Shown here: piece after piece, positions 1-6,238 of the stretch
Layout: each line of letters opens with the position of its first letter
Numbering within the stretch: position 1 is the first letter of the stretch
Source: JBHIER01 sp046760705 [NCBI: bacterium]
GTDB taxonomy: Bacteria; JBHIER01; G020348925
Direction of reading: 5' to 3'
Length of the DNA stretch: 9,144 bases
Assembly: GCA_046760705.1 (NCBI GenBank)
Contig: JBHIER010000104.1
Coordinates: 1-9,144 of the forward strand
Position numbers and translations under genes: made by a program
The notes under the pieces: model-generated
What the model was told of the DNA's origin: nothing
Databases searched by the model: none
What the model saw: the letters and a program-made list of their open reading frames with translations, nothing else

Positions 1-1
1 C

Positions 2-1090
2 CTCTCTCTCCACACTTACCTGCGCTATGCGCACGATTTTCAAACGGCCATACCCGGTGATCTAAAAGGGAAGATATACAACCTCTATCTTAATTGGAAA
101 GAAGTCGCCCACTCGGTGGATCTGCGATTGGGACGGCAGTATCTTGCGGCCGGTGTGGGGAAGGGGACGATGGATGGGTTAAAAATCAGTTTCCGTCGGG
201 GAAAGCGGTTTTCCTTTCTCGGATACCTGGGGACACAAGTCCCACTAAGAAAATCGACCCAGGTTAACAGTTGGTCGGAAAGTAAAATGTGGGGCGCATA
301 TTTTTGGACCAATTACCCCTGGGAGACGGAGGTGGGGATCAGTTTTGTGCGCAAGGAGAGGCAGAGAGATTCTTACCTCAGCCCTTACAGCGAAAAAGGG
401 ATAGCGCCAGACCCCCTGGTAGAACAACTGTTAGGGATATTGTTGAGGAGAAAGTTTGGCCGCCGGATAGAGACTTATGGGAGAATGGATTTCGATGCTC
501 TCTTTTGGGATTTCGGGCTGAGATGGGCTCAGATCGGAACCAGGTACCGGGCTCATAATAGACTTTTCCTCTTCTTCGAGTTTGACCGTCGCCGCCCTTC
601 GGTGAGACGGGGGTCTGTCTTCAGTGTCTTCAGACAGAAGGCCAATAGCGAGTTCAGATTGGGTGCGGACTATGCCGTAAACCAACATATGAGCCTGGTC
701 GGCGAATATGCGCTCGTTCTCTTCAGCCACGACAATGGACACAGAATACGCATTGGTACGAACCTCGGATCTACGTCTATAGGCTATGTGGGCAGACTTG
801 GTTACAGCGGAGACAGCCACGGCGCATACGGGAACGTTTCGTACCTCATCAATGATAAGCTCTCTGTCAGCGCCGGCGTCGACTATTCTCGATATGAATA
901 TGAGGAGGAAGTCTCCGGAAGATTTGATGCCCTGGGAGCCATGGCTCGGATAGTGTATCAACCCGTCAAGAATATTACTTTGAGCCTTGAAGGTCAAAAC
1001 TTAAGGAATAGATTGTACAGCCACGATACCAGGCTTTTGGCTCGGATTGATGTCAGATTCTTTCGAAGGCTAACAAAGGGAACGGAGTAA
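2..1090 (+). CDS. Outer-membrane beta-barrel (porin-like) protein, 5' end missing
   Basis: The frame is open from the first complete codon of the window to TAA at 1088-1090, giving 362 residues with the N-terminus and signal peptide outside the window. A GTG at 116 is in frame, but coding sequence clearly continues upstream of it. The protein shows many short stretches of alternating hydrophobic and polar residues with frequent Gly, Tyr, Arg and Asp, as in transmembrane beta-strands, and has no long hydrophobic helix and no Cys-rich heme motif. An LRLGRQ...G..DGLKISF segment near residues 40-65 resembles the start of porin-like barrels. The end (DTRLLARIDVRFF) looks like a final strand followed by a short charged tail. 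It stops 4 nt before a 14-heme cytochrome gene, which suggests it is the barrel part of an outer-membrane electron conduit. I cannot assign a named family; another porin or a channel unrelated to electron transfer remains possible. Confidence 0.75.
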   Translation, partial: LSLHTYLRYAHDFQTAIPGDLKGKIYNLYLNWKEVAHSVDLRLGRQYLAAGVGKGTMDGLKISFRRGKRFSFLGYLGTQVPLRKSTQVNSWSESKMWGAYFWTNYPWETEVGISFVRKERQRDSYLSPYSEKGIAPDPLVEQLLGILLRRKFGRRIETYGRMDFDALFWDFGLRWAQIGTRYRAHNRLFLFFEFDRRRPSVRRGSVFSVFRQKANSEFRLGADYAVNQHMSLVGEYALVLFSHDNGHRIRIGTNLGSTSIGYVGRLGYSGDSHGAYGNVSYLINDKLSVSAGVDYSRYEYEEEVSGRFDALGAMARIVYQPVKNITLSLEGQNLRNRLYSHDTRLLARIDVRFFRRLTKGTE

Positions 1091-1094
1091 CATC

Positions 1095-2180
1095 GTGAAG
1101 AGATTTTCCAAAGGGATTTTGGTTCTTTATTTGACGGCTGTTGTCGTTCTCTTGGTCTCGATGGTGCTGGCCATTCAAGACAGGAGCAAGGATTTCATTT
1201 TTTCCCACGAGCTGCATCTGGTGGATGTGGGCGCCGATTGTACCACCTGCCACGCAAGAGCTGAAGAGAGCCAAAAGTCTGGGGACAACAATTTACCCAC
1301 CAAGGAGAGCTGTTTGGAGTGTCATGACGGGGATATAGCTCCGGACGATTGCCAGGTGTGCCATAAGGATCCTGAGAACCCCGTGGCCTTTGAAAATCCA
1401 CTGCGGAGGATAATATTTTCCCACAAGAACCATGTGGCCAGGAAAATCGAATGTGTCGACTGCCACCAAGGTCTGGGGGAGACCGATTTCGCCAGCCCAG
1501 CCAACCTGCCTAAGATGGCCGACTGTCAGACTTGTCACAATGGGACGAAGGCTGAGGATGAGTGTACTCTCTGCCATCCCCAGCCTGTGCCCAAGCCGGT
1601 CTCTCACGATCTCTCCTGGATTAAGAATCATAAGGAGTACGCCCGGGAGGATATGGCCTCATGCGCTGGCTGTCACGATAGAGAGAACGATTGTCAGAGG
1701 TGCCACCAGGGGGACAACCTGGCTCAGATCACACACCCGCTGAATTATCTTTACACCCACTTTCTGGATATCAAGGGCAAAGAACGGGAGTGCGATGTGT
1801 GTCACGATCAACAAAGCTTTTGTGATGATTGCCATCAGGGAAGAGGCATTATGCCCCTTTCCCATTCTAGTCTGGACTGGGCCAACAGGACTTTGGGCGA
1901 TGGGGGTAAACACACCGACGCGGCCGTCAGGGACATAGAATACTGTGCCTCGTGTCACGACACCGAAGGGACCGATCCCAGTTGTTTGAGATGCCACGTC
2001 GACTTTGACGGTCGGAGGGGCAACGATGCCAACCCTCATGGACCAGGTTTTGGTGGTCGGATGGGCGAGGGGCCCTGGCACGATGACGACGGCTATCTCT
2101 GTTTCGATTGTCACACCAACACTCACAGGGCAGGCGACAGGTTTTGCGGCTACTGCCACGGAGAAGAGGATGAAGATTAG
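1095..2180 (+). CDS. Secreted 14-heme c-type cytochrome (c3/c7-like modules)
   Basis: The 361-residue protein starts at GTG 1095, supported by GGAG at 1084-1087 (7 nt spacing). Residues 8-26 form a hydrophobic segment after Lys/Arg, with a plausible signal peptidase site after VLA (residue 26), so the product is likely periplasmic; retention as an N-terminal anchor is possible. There are 14 CxxCH motifs, at residues 49, 73, 86, 120, 144, 157, 190, 200, 233, 243, 284, 297, 336 and 351. The first six form two triheme units, each headed by FSHxxH (36-41 and 108-113), the pattern of class III c3/c7 cytochromes. The rest fall into four diheme units, most of them preceded by His-rich segments that could supply distal ligands. 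The tail is acidic. Placed between a barrel gene and a heme lipoprotein gene, it is best read as a periplasmic electron carrier or the periplasmic arm of an outer-membrane conduit. The heme count is seen directly; the role is inferred. Confidence 0.93.
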   Translation: MKRFSKGILVLYLTAVVVLLVSMVLAIQDRSKDFIFSHELHLVDVGADCTTCHARAEESQKSGDNNLPTKESCLECHDGDIAPDDCQVCHKDPENPVAFENPLRRIIFSHKNHVARKIECVDCHQGLGETDFASPANLPKMADCQTCHNGTKAEDECTLCHPQPVPKPVSHDLSWIKNHKEYAREDMASCAGCHDRENDCQRCHQGDNLAQITHPLNYLYTHFLDIKGKERECDVCHDQQSFCDDCHQGRGIMPLSHSSLDWANRTLGDGGKHTDAAVRDIEYCASCHDTEGTDPSCLRCHVDFDGRRGNDANPHGPGFGGRMGEGPWHDDDGYLCFDCHTNTHRAGDRFCGYCHGEEDED

Positions 2181-3624
2181 AGATCTCGTCGCCGTTGCAA
2201 TATTGTCTCTCTCTTTTTTCCTCCTTGTGGCAGTTGGAGGATGCAGCAAACGCAAACTACCCACGGCCGTATCCGTCCACCCTCCCGATTGGTCGGAGGA
2301 ACACTCACCCAATTTTCACGGGAAGAAAGTTGAAAGGGACGGGTTGCCTTTTTGTGCACAATGTCACGGCTCTGATTACAGAGGGGGACAGAGCGGGAGT
2401 TCCTGTTATGAATGTCACCCCAACGGTCCCGAAGACTGCACCCTTTGTCACGGTGGTGTGGACAATGAGACCGGTGCCCCACCCTATGGGCTCAACGGTG
2501 ACTCCCTCACCTCTTACAAAGGCGTTGGTGCCCACTCCACCCATGTTCAGTCCGGCGATCTCAAGAAGGGGTTTGAATGCATCGAATGTCACCGGGAACC
2601 AGGGGCCGTGGACGACCCTGGCCATATCGACTCTTCCTTGCCGGCTGAGATTGTCTGGGGCCAACTCGCTCAGACTGAGGGTGCGACCCCGAGTTGGGAT
2701 GGGATTTCCACATGCAAAGATGTATACTGCCACGGGGAATTCGCCGGCGGTGAAACGACGTTCAATCCCGTATGGACCCAAGTAGATGGCACCCAGGCCG
2801 CCTGTGGCACCTGTCACAGCATGAATCCCACGACAAACGCGCACCCAGATCACCTCACCAGTTACGATTTTCCGTGCCAACTCTGCCATCATGGGTACGT
2901 CCCCGACGAATCGGTAGTAATCGACACTCATGTCAATGGCATAAAGGACGTGGTGACCGATCCATCTGTGGGGGGTAGTTTTAGCCAGGGAGTTTGCCTT
3001 GATGTCCTCTGTCACGGTGCACAAACGACGCCCGATTGGAGCACCGGTGGAACACTGACGTGTGTCAGTTGTCACGGTGGTGCAGACAATGAGACCGGTG
3101 CCCCACCGCCTGATTTGAACGGCCATACTGCTGCTTCCTTTAAGGGTGTGGGGGCTCATACCCCACATGTAACCGAAGGGGACCTCAGGACCGCTCTGGA
3201 ATGTACCGAGTGCCACAGGAAACCATCGGAGCTCAGCGATCCGGGTCACATCGATGCCCATCTTCTGCCGGCCGAAATCGCCTGGGGCCCTCTGGCTCAG
3301 ACCCTCAATGCGACTCCAAATTGGGATGGAAGCTCAACGTGCACTGATGTCTATTGCCACGGCAATTTCGCCTTTTCGAAAGAGGCGAGCGAAAACCCCT
3401 GGGTCTACCAGGACAGCCTGATCGTCGGGAACAATTACAGCCCAAGCTGGATCAAGGTGGGCGCTGGAGAAGCCGGTTGTGGGACCTGTCACGGTCTCCC
3501 TCCCCAGGGTCACATTCCTCAAACAACGTGCAGCAATTGCCACCGCAGTGTGGTTGACGAGAACAACCTCATCATTGATAAGACCAAGCACATAAACGGC
3601 CAAATCGATGTCTTCGGAGAATAA
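2170..3624 (+). CDS. Outer-membrane lipoprotein cytochrome c, 13 heme motifs (CxxxxCH/CxxCH family)
   Basis: I chose ATG 2170 (484 residues). It has GGAG at 2160-2163 and is followed by a lipoprotein signal: MKIRD, a hydrophobic stretch to residue 22, then VGGC with Cys25 as the lipidated residue. Ser follows the Cys rather than Asp, which fits transport to the outer membrane. The frame stays open upstream to 2005, but that part shadows the previous cytochrome gene. Ten CxxCH motifs lie at residues 62, 79, 90, 137, 212, 236, 298, 345, 437 and 454, and three CxxxxCH motifs at 182, 276 and 391. The CxxxxCH...CxxCH pattern and the recurring H(V/I)NG..DV (residues 254 and 474) match the domain first described in Geobacter sulfurreducens cytochromes. 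Residues 90-188 and 298-397 are duplicates. The gene overlaps its upstream neighbour by 11 nt, which suggests translational coupling. The likely role is the surface or outer-leaflet heme protein of a conduit with the upstream barrel; whether the domain faces out or in cannot be told. Confidence 0.92.
   Translation: MKIRDLVAVAILSLSFFLLVAVGGCSKRKLPTAVSVHPPDWSEEHSPNFHGKKVERDGLPFCAQCHGSDYRGGQSGSSCYECHPNGPEDCTLCHGGVDNETGAPPYGLNGDSLTSYKGVGAHSTHVQSGDLKKGFECIECHREPGAVDDPGHIDSSLPAEIVWGQLAQTEGATPSWDGISTCKDVYCHGEFAGGETTFNPVWTQVDGTQAACGTCHSMNPTTNAHPDHLTSYDFPCQLCHHGYVPDESVVIDTHVNGIKDVVTDPSVGGSFSQGVCLDVLCHGAQTTPDWSTGGTLTCVSCHGGADNETGAPPPDLNGHTAASFKGVGAHTPHVTEGDLRTALECTECHRKPSELSDPGHIDAHLLPAEIAWGPLAQTLNATPNWDGSSTCTDVYCHGNFAFSKEASENPWVYQDSLIVGNNYSPSWIKVGAGEAGCGTCHGLPPQGHIPQTTCSNCHRSVVDENNLIIDKTKHINGQIDVFGE
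2437..2733 (+). repeat. Internal duplication, copy 1 (diheme plus CxxxxCH module)
   Basis: This stretch codes for residues 90-188 of the lipoprotein cytochrome, running from CTLCH through CIECH to CKDVYCH. A hand alignment with the copy 624 nt downstream gives about two thirds identical residues and a single one-codon gap next to LPAE. DNA identity is high in places: 2461-2483 is identical over 23 bases to 3085-3107. Confidence 0.9.
3061..3360 (+). repeat. Internal duplication, copy 2
   Basis: This stretch codes for residues 298-397, from CVSCH through CTECH to CTDVYCH. It carries the same heme order as copy 1 and the same conserved segments (GADNETGAPP, KGVGAH, DPGHID, LPAEI.WG.LAQT, DVYCH). 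It is one codon longer than copy 1. Confidence 0.9.
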
Positions 3625-5065
3625 TAATAGAAGTCGGAACATATTGGGGGCGGTCTGGAGACGGTTCTATTCGATGAAGTTCGCCATCACTATTCTGATA
3701 CTCCTGGCCGTGGCCTCTATTGGAGCCATCATCTTAGGGGAAATCTTCCCGCCTGGTGCTCCGGCTGGAGCGGAGTTTTTCCGATCCAGATTGGGTGAGA
3801 CGAAATACAGCATATTCAAAGGCTTGGGGTTCTTCAATCCCTACCGTTCCTTCTGGTATGTGTCCCTCTTAGGTATCCTCTCGGTGTCCTTGACCGTCTG
3901 TTCGGTGAAACGTCTGGGAGGGATTTTGAAAATCGCCTTCGGGAAAAGTTTTAGGGCCTCGGCGTCGGAGATTCGGACATTAGAGAACAGCCGAGCTTTT
4001 ACTGCCGAGATGTCCGCTGAAAAGTCAGCCGAGCTGCTGGGAGCTGTGATGCGAAAGCGGCTCTATCGAGTGAATACCAGGAGCGACGGGGAGAGGCGTC
4101 TCATCTTCGCCCGCCGAGGAGGCGTGGCCCGATTGGGGTTCTTCTTTACCCACACCGGACTGGTGGTTGCTCTCGTGGGGGGATTGTTAACCAGTCTGCT
4201 CGGATACAGCGTCTACCGGTGGGGAGGGAAGGGTGATATAATGACAGCCCCAGATGGCGATTTTCAGGTGCAGGTGGATAAGTTTGAGATCTTGTACAAT
4301 GAGAAAGGACAGGTGAAGGACTATCTCAGTACAGTCACGGTTCTGGAGGATGGGGAACGATCGTTTACCAAGCTCATCGAGGTGAACCGTCCACTGCGGT
4401 TTCGTGGAGTCAATTTCTATCAGAGTTCCTATCGCTCAGATGCCAGAGATTTTGAGGAGGCGGTTTTGGCCGTCCGGGACTCGACCGGCAAGGTGATCAC
4501 CATGGTGAAGACGAAGATGGGGGAATCCATCACCATCCCTGAGACGCCATATACCCTTCAGCCGGTCGACTTTGTGGGCAACTTTATGATGAGGGGGAAG
4601 GAGGTCTTCTCCGACCCTCGATACAAAGAGTTTCGAAATCCGGCCGTCAAGGTGGGCCTGTATAACAATGAGGAACTCATTCAGGAGGGTTGGATCTTCA
4701 GCCCTGAATTGGCCCGCTTTCATCCTCTCCTACAGGAGTACGGACTGGAGCTGGTTAATGTCAAGCCGGTGTTTCAGACAGGGCTTCAGGTCACCCGAAA
4801 TCCGGGGACTCCTCTCATCTGGATCGGTTTGCTGGTGATGACGGTCGGGGTGTGTGCTGCTTTCTACATTTCCCACAGAAGGGTATGGGTCGTCGTGAGT
4901 CCTGCTGGCGGTGGGAAGTGTCACGTTGCTCTGGGCGGTCAGAGCAACAGAGACAAGATAGCTTTCAGAAGAGAGATCGACCAAATGGCAGAAAAGACTC
5001 AGCACGCCTGTCTGGCTGCCCGCGCGCGGGGCACAGATAGGCACAAGCAGGGAGAACGATCATGA
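3608..5065 (+). CDS. resB: ResB/Ccs1 (CcsB) cytochrome c maturation protein
   Basis: This is an integral membrane partner of CcsA in System II, which moves heme across the inner membrane and joins it to CxxCH cysteines of periplasmic apocytochromes. The 485-residue protein shows the family layout: TM1 about 24-46 after WRRFYSMKF, TM2 about 83-101, TM3 about 176-200 with FTHTG (His182), a large periplasmic domain about 203-400 containing EVNRPLRFRGVNFYQSSY, then TM4 about 402-421 followed by SHRRVWV (His423) and a soluble tail. His182 and His423 are candidates for heme-handling residues. ATG 3608 overlaps the lipoprotein gene by 17 nt and has no good ribosome site, so translation may be coupled. 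ATG 3674, with GGAG 14-17 nt upstream, is an alternative, but it would cut off the conserved Trp just before TM1. It is followed by ccsA with an ATGA overlap. The family call is firm; the exact start is less so. Confidence 0.94.
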   Translation: MSSENNNRSRNILGAVWRRFYSMKFAITILILLAVASIGAIILGEIFPPGAPAGAEFFRSRLGETKYSIFKGLGFFNPYRSFWYVSLLGILSVSLTVCSVKRLGGILKIAFGKSFRASASEIRTLENSRAFTAEMSAEKSAELLGAVMRKRLYRVNTRSDGERRLIFARRGGVARLGFFFTHTGLVVALVGGLLTSLLGYSVYRWGGKGDIMTAPDGDFQVQVDKFEILYNEKGQVKDYLSTVTVLEDGERSFTKLIEVNRPLRFRGVNFYQSSYRSDARDFEEAVLAVRDSTGKVITMVKTKMGESITIPETPYTLQPVDFVGNFMMRGKEVFSDPRYKEFRNPAVKVGLYNNEELIQEGWIFSPELARFHPLLQEYGLELVNVKPVFQTGLQVTRNPGTPLIWIGLLVMTVGVCAAFYISHRRVWVVVSPAGGGKCHVALGGQSNRDKIAFRREIDQMAEKTQHACLAARARGTDRHKQGERS

Positions 5066-5895
5066 CCTTGACACTCACGGATGTCACTTTTTTCTGGATT
5101 GCGTTTTGGTTCTATCTTTTGGGGTTCATCGGTTTCAGTGTATACTTGGCCTTTGAGAAGAAAGTGGTAAGCACAGTGGCCACCGCAGCCATGCTCATCG
5201 GTTTTGTGCCTCAAACTGTGGCCCTTATTATGAGATGGAAGCTGTCGGGACATCCACCCTTTACCAACATGTACGAATATATGGTCGTCATGTCCTGGAT
5301 GGCCGTGGCCTGTTTCATCTTTGTCATGGCCAGGTTCAAAAAGCCGATAGTCGGCTCTTTCATTGCTCCCGTCACCTTAATCCTCGTGGTCTGTGCCTCC
5401 CTTTTACCCAAAGAGATCTCTCAACAGTTGGTGCCGGCCCTGCAGGACTATTGGCTCTATATTCATGTCTCCCTGGCGGCGATCGGTGAAGGAGCCTTTG
5501 CCGTGGCCTTTGGTGTCAGCATTATGTATTTGATCAGGAGAAACGTCGGTCTGGCAGATTCGAGCCCCGTGGCCAGACGGTTTCCCTCCGCGGAGATCCT
5601 CGATGAGATCAACTATAAGGCGATCTCCATCGGTTTCCCCCTGTTCACTGTGGGGGCCCTGTTTGCCGGTGCCATCTGGGCCCATCGGGCCTGGGGGACC
5701 TTCTGGGGGTGGGACCCCAAGGAGGTGGGTTCGTTGATCATCTGGATTTTTTATCTCCTCTACTTGCACGCTCGATATCAAAGGGGCTGGAGAGGACGTA
5801 AGGCGGCCGTATTGTCGATCATAGGGTTCGCTATGGTTCTGCTCTCTTTCTGCGGGAATCTGTTCTTGGGAGGAGAGCATGCCTACACGTCTTAA
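5062..5895 (+). CDS. ccsA: CcsA/ResC cytochrome c maturation protein (heme handling, WWD domain)
   Basis: This polytopic inner-membrane protein is the heme-presenting half of the CcsBA synthetase. The 277-residue protein is about seven to eight hydrophobic helices with the signature WWD segment WGTFWGWDPKEV at residues 211-222. Histidines that fit the conserved family positions are His64 (SGHPPFTNMYE), His135 (YIHVSLA), His208 (WAHRAWG) just before the WWD segment, and His273 (GEHAY) near the C-terminus. The length matches stand-alone CcsA rather than the fused CcsBA form. ATG 5062 overlaps the resB stop (ATGA) and has GGAG at 5051-5054, 7 nt upstream. It is the last gene of the first block, directly behind two cytochromes that carry 27 heme motifs, which are its obvious local clients. 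Confidence 0.95.
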   Translation: MTLTLTDVTFFWIAFWFYLLGFIGFSVYLAFEKKVVSTVATAAMLIGFVPQTVALIMRWKLSGHPPFTNMYEYMVVMSWMAVACFIFVMARFKKPIVGSFIAPVTLILVVCASLLPKEISQQLVPALQDYWLYIHVSLAAIGEGAFAVAFGVSIMYLIRRNVGLADSSPVARRFPSAEILDEINYKAISIGFPLFTVGALFAGAIWAHRAWGTFWGWDPKEVGSLIIWIFYLLYLHARYQRGWRGRKAAVLSIIGFAMVLLSFCGNLFLGGEHAYTS

Positions 5896-5923
5896 TTCGT
5901 TAATTGTCTATGGATAACCTAGC

Positions 5924-5936
5924 GCGGCGGAGCCGC
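5924..5936. other. Short GC-rich hairpin after ccsA
   Basis: GCGGC at 5924-5928 pairs with GCCGC at 5932-5936 around a GGA loop. It lies 28 nt after the ccsA stop. No run of T follows, so it is not a standard intrinsic terminator; it could stabilise a 3' end or be part of a scattered intergenic repeat. Confidence 0.4.
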
Positions 5937-5951
5937 AATCGCACTTTGAGA

Positions 5952-6138
5952 ATAAGTATATCAGATGATCAGGGCATCAGTGGGAAGGGAACCAGATAAA
6001 CAGAATATCAGAAGATCAGGATATCAGTAGGGAGTGTACCAGCGGATCAGAATATCAGGATAAACCACGCTCCAAGGAGACAATACCTGATACCCTGATA
6101 ATCTGATATCCTGCCTACTGATCTAGTGATGTGCTGAT
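5952..6138. repeat. Inverted array of 8-bp-period ATCAG / CTGAT units
   Basis: The left half has ATCAG at 5960, 5968, 5976, 6007, 6015, 6023, 6046 and 6054, with degenerate units in the same 8-bp register (ATAAG 5952, ACCAG 5991, AACAG 5999, ACCAG 6038). Two 10-nt G-rich linkers (5981-5990 and 6028-6037) shift the register by one base, and each is followed by ACCAG. The right half has the reverse complement CTGAT at 6087, 6095, 6103, 6118 and 6134, with CTGCC at 6111 and GTGAT at 6126. The halves can pair: CAGGATATCAG at 6017-6027 is complementary to 6103-6113, and ATCAGTAGG at 6023-6031 to 6114-6122. The units are too short and too close together for CRISPR. The function is unknown. Confidence 0.85.
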
Positions 6139-6188
6139 ATGCTCTTTTAATTTGCTTTAATTTCTTGCCAAAAAAACAAAGATTTCAC

Positions 6189-6197
6189 TGGTAATAC
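6189..6197 (+). promoter_or_regulatory. Possible extended -10 promoter element for the Rieske operon
   Basis: TGGTAATAC reads as an extended -10 (TGn followed by TAATAC at 6192-6197), about 42 nt before the Rieske start. TTGCCA at 6165-6170 resembles a -35 box, but the spacer is 21 nt, which is too long for a standard sigma-70 promoter. The call rests on this match and on the AT-rich context only. Confidence 0.25.
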
Positions 6198-6224
6198 CAT
6201 AAAGAACAACGCCACCGAAAGACT

Positions 6225-6230
6225 GGAGGT
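6225..6230 (+). promoter_or_regulatory. Strong ribosome binding site that decides a TTG start
   Basis: GGAGGT lies 8 nt before TTG 6239 and 17 nt before the next in-frame ATG at 6248. The spacing favours the TTG as the real start of the Rieske protein. Confidence 0.7.
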
Positions 6231-6238
6231 AAGGTAAA

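Larger units (their letters stand above)
5896..6238. other. 343-nt intergenic region between ccsA and the Rieske gene
   Basis: I see no credible gene here on either strand. From left to right it holds an AT-rich start, a small GC hairpin (5924-5936), the 8-bp-period inverted repeat array (5952-6138), an AT-rich tract with A and T runs (6141-6185), a weak promoter candidate and the Rieske ribosome site. It breaks an otherwise nearly gapless gene row, so it probably separates two transcription units. Confidence 0.8.

Noticed and set aside
431-997. Open frame of 188 codons on the - strand
   Set aside because: It is antisense to the barrel gene, whose product shows coherent beta-strand patterning; the - strand product has no recognisable signal, domain or ribosome site.
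2005-2169. Upstream extension of the lipoprotein cytochrome frame to 2005
   Set aside because: It lies wholly inside the 14-heme gene in another frame, while ATG 2170 has a ribosome site and begins a clear lipoprotein signal.
2305-3261. Open frame of 318 codons on the - strand
   Set aside because: It is antisense to the 13-heme lipoprotein gene; its length follows from the biased codons of repeated CxxCH motifs on the other strand.
5924-5945. Rho-independent terminator after ccsA
   Set aside because: The stem is only 5 bp and no T run follows, so I list it only as a hairpin.
5960-6138. CRISPR array
   Set aside because: Units are 5 conserved bases every 8 bp, with no 25-35-bp repeats or unique spacers, and the orientation inverts halfway.
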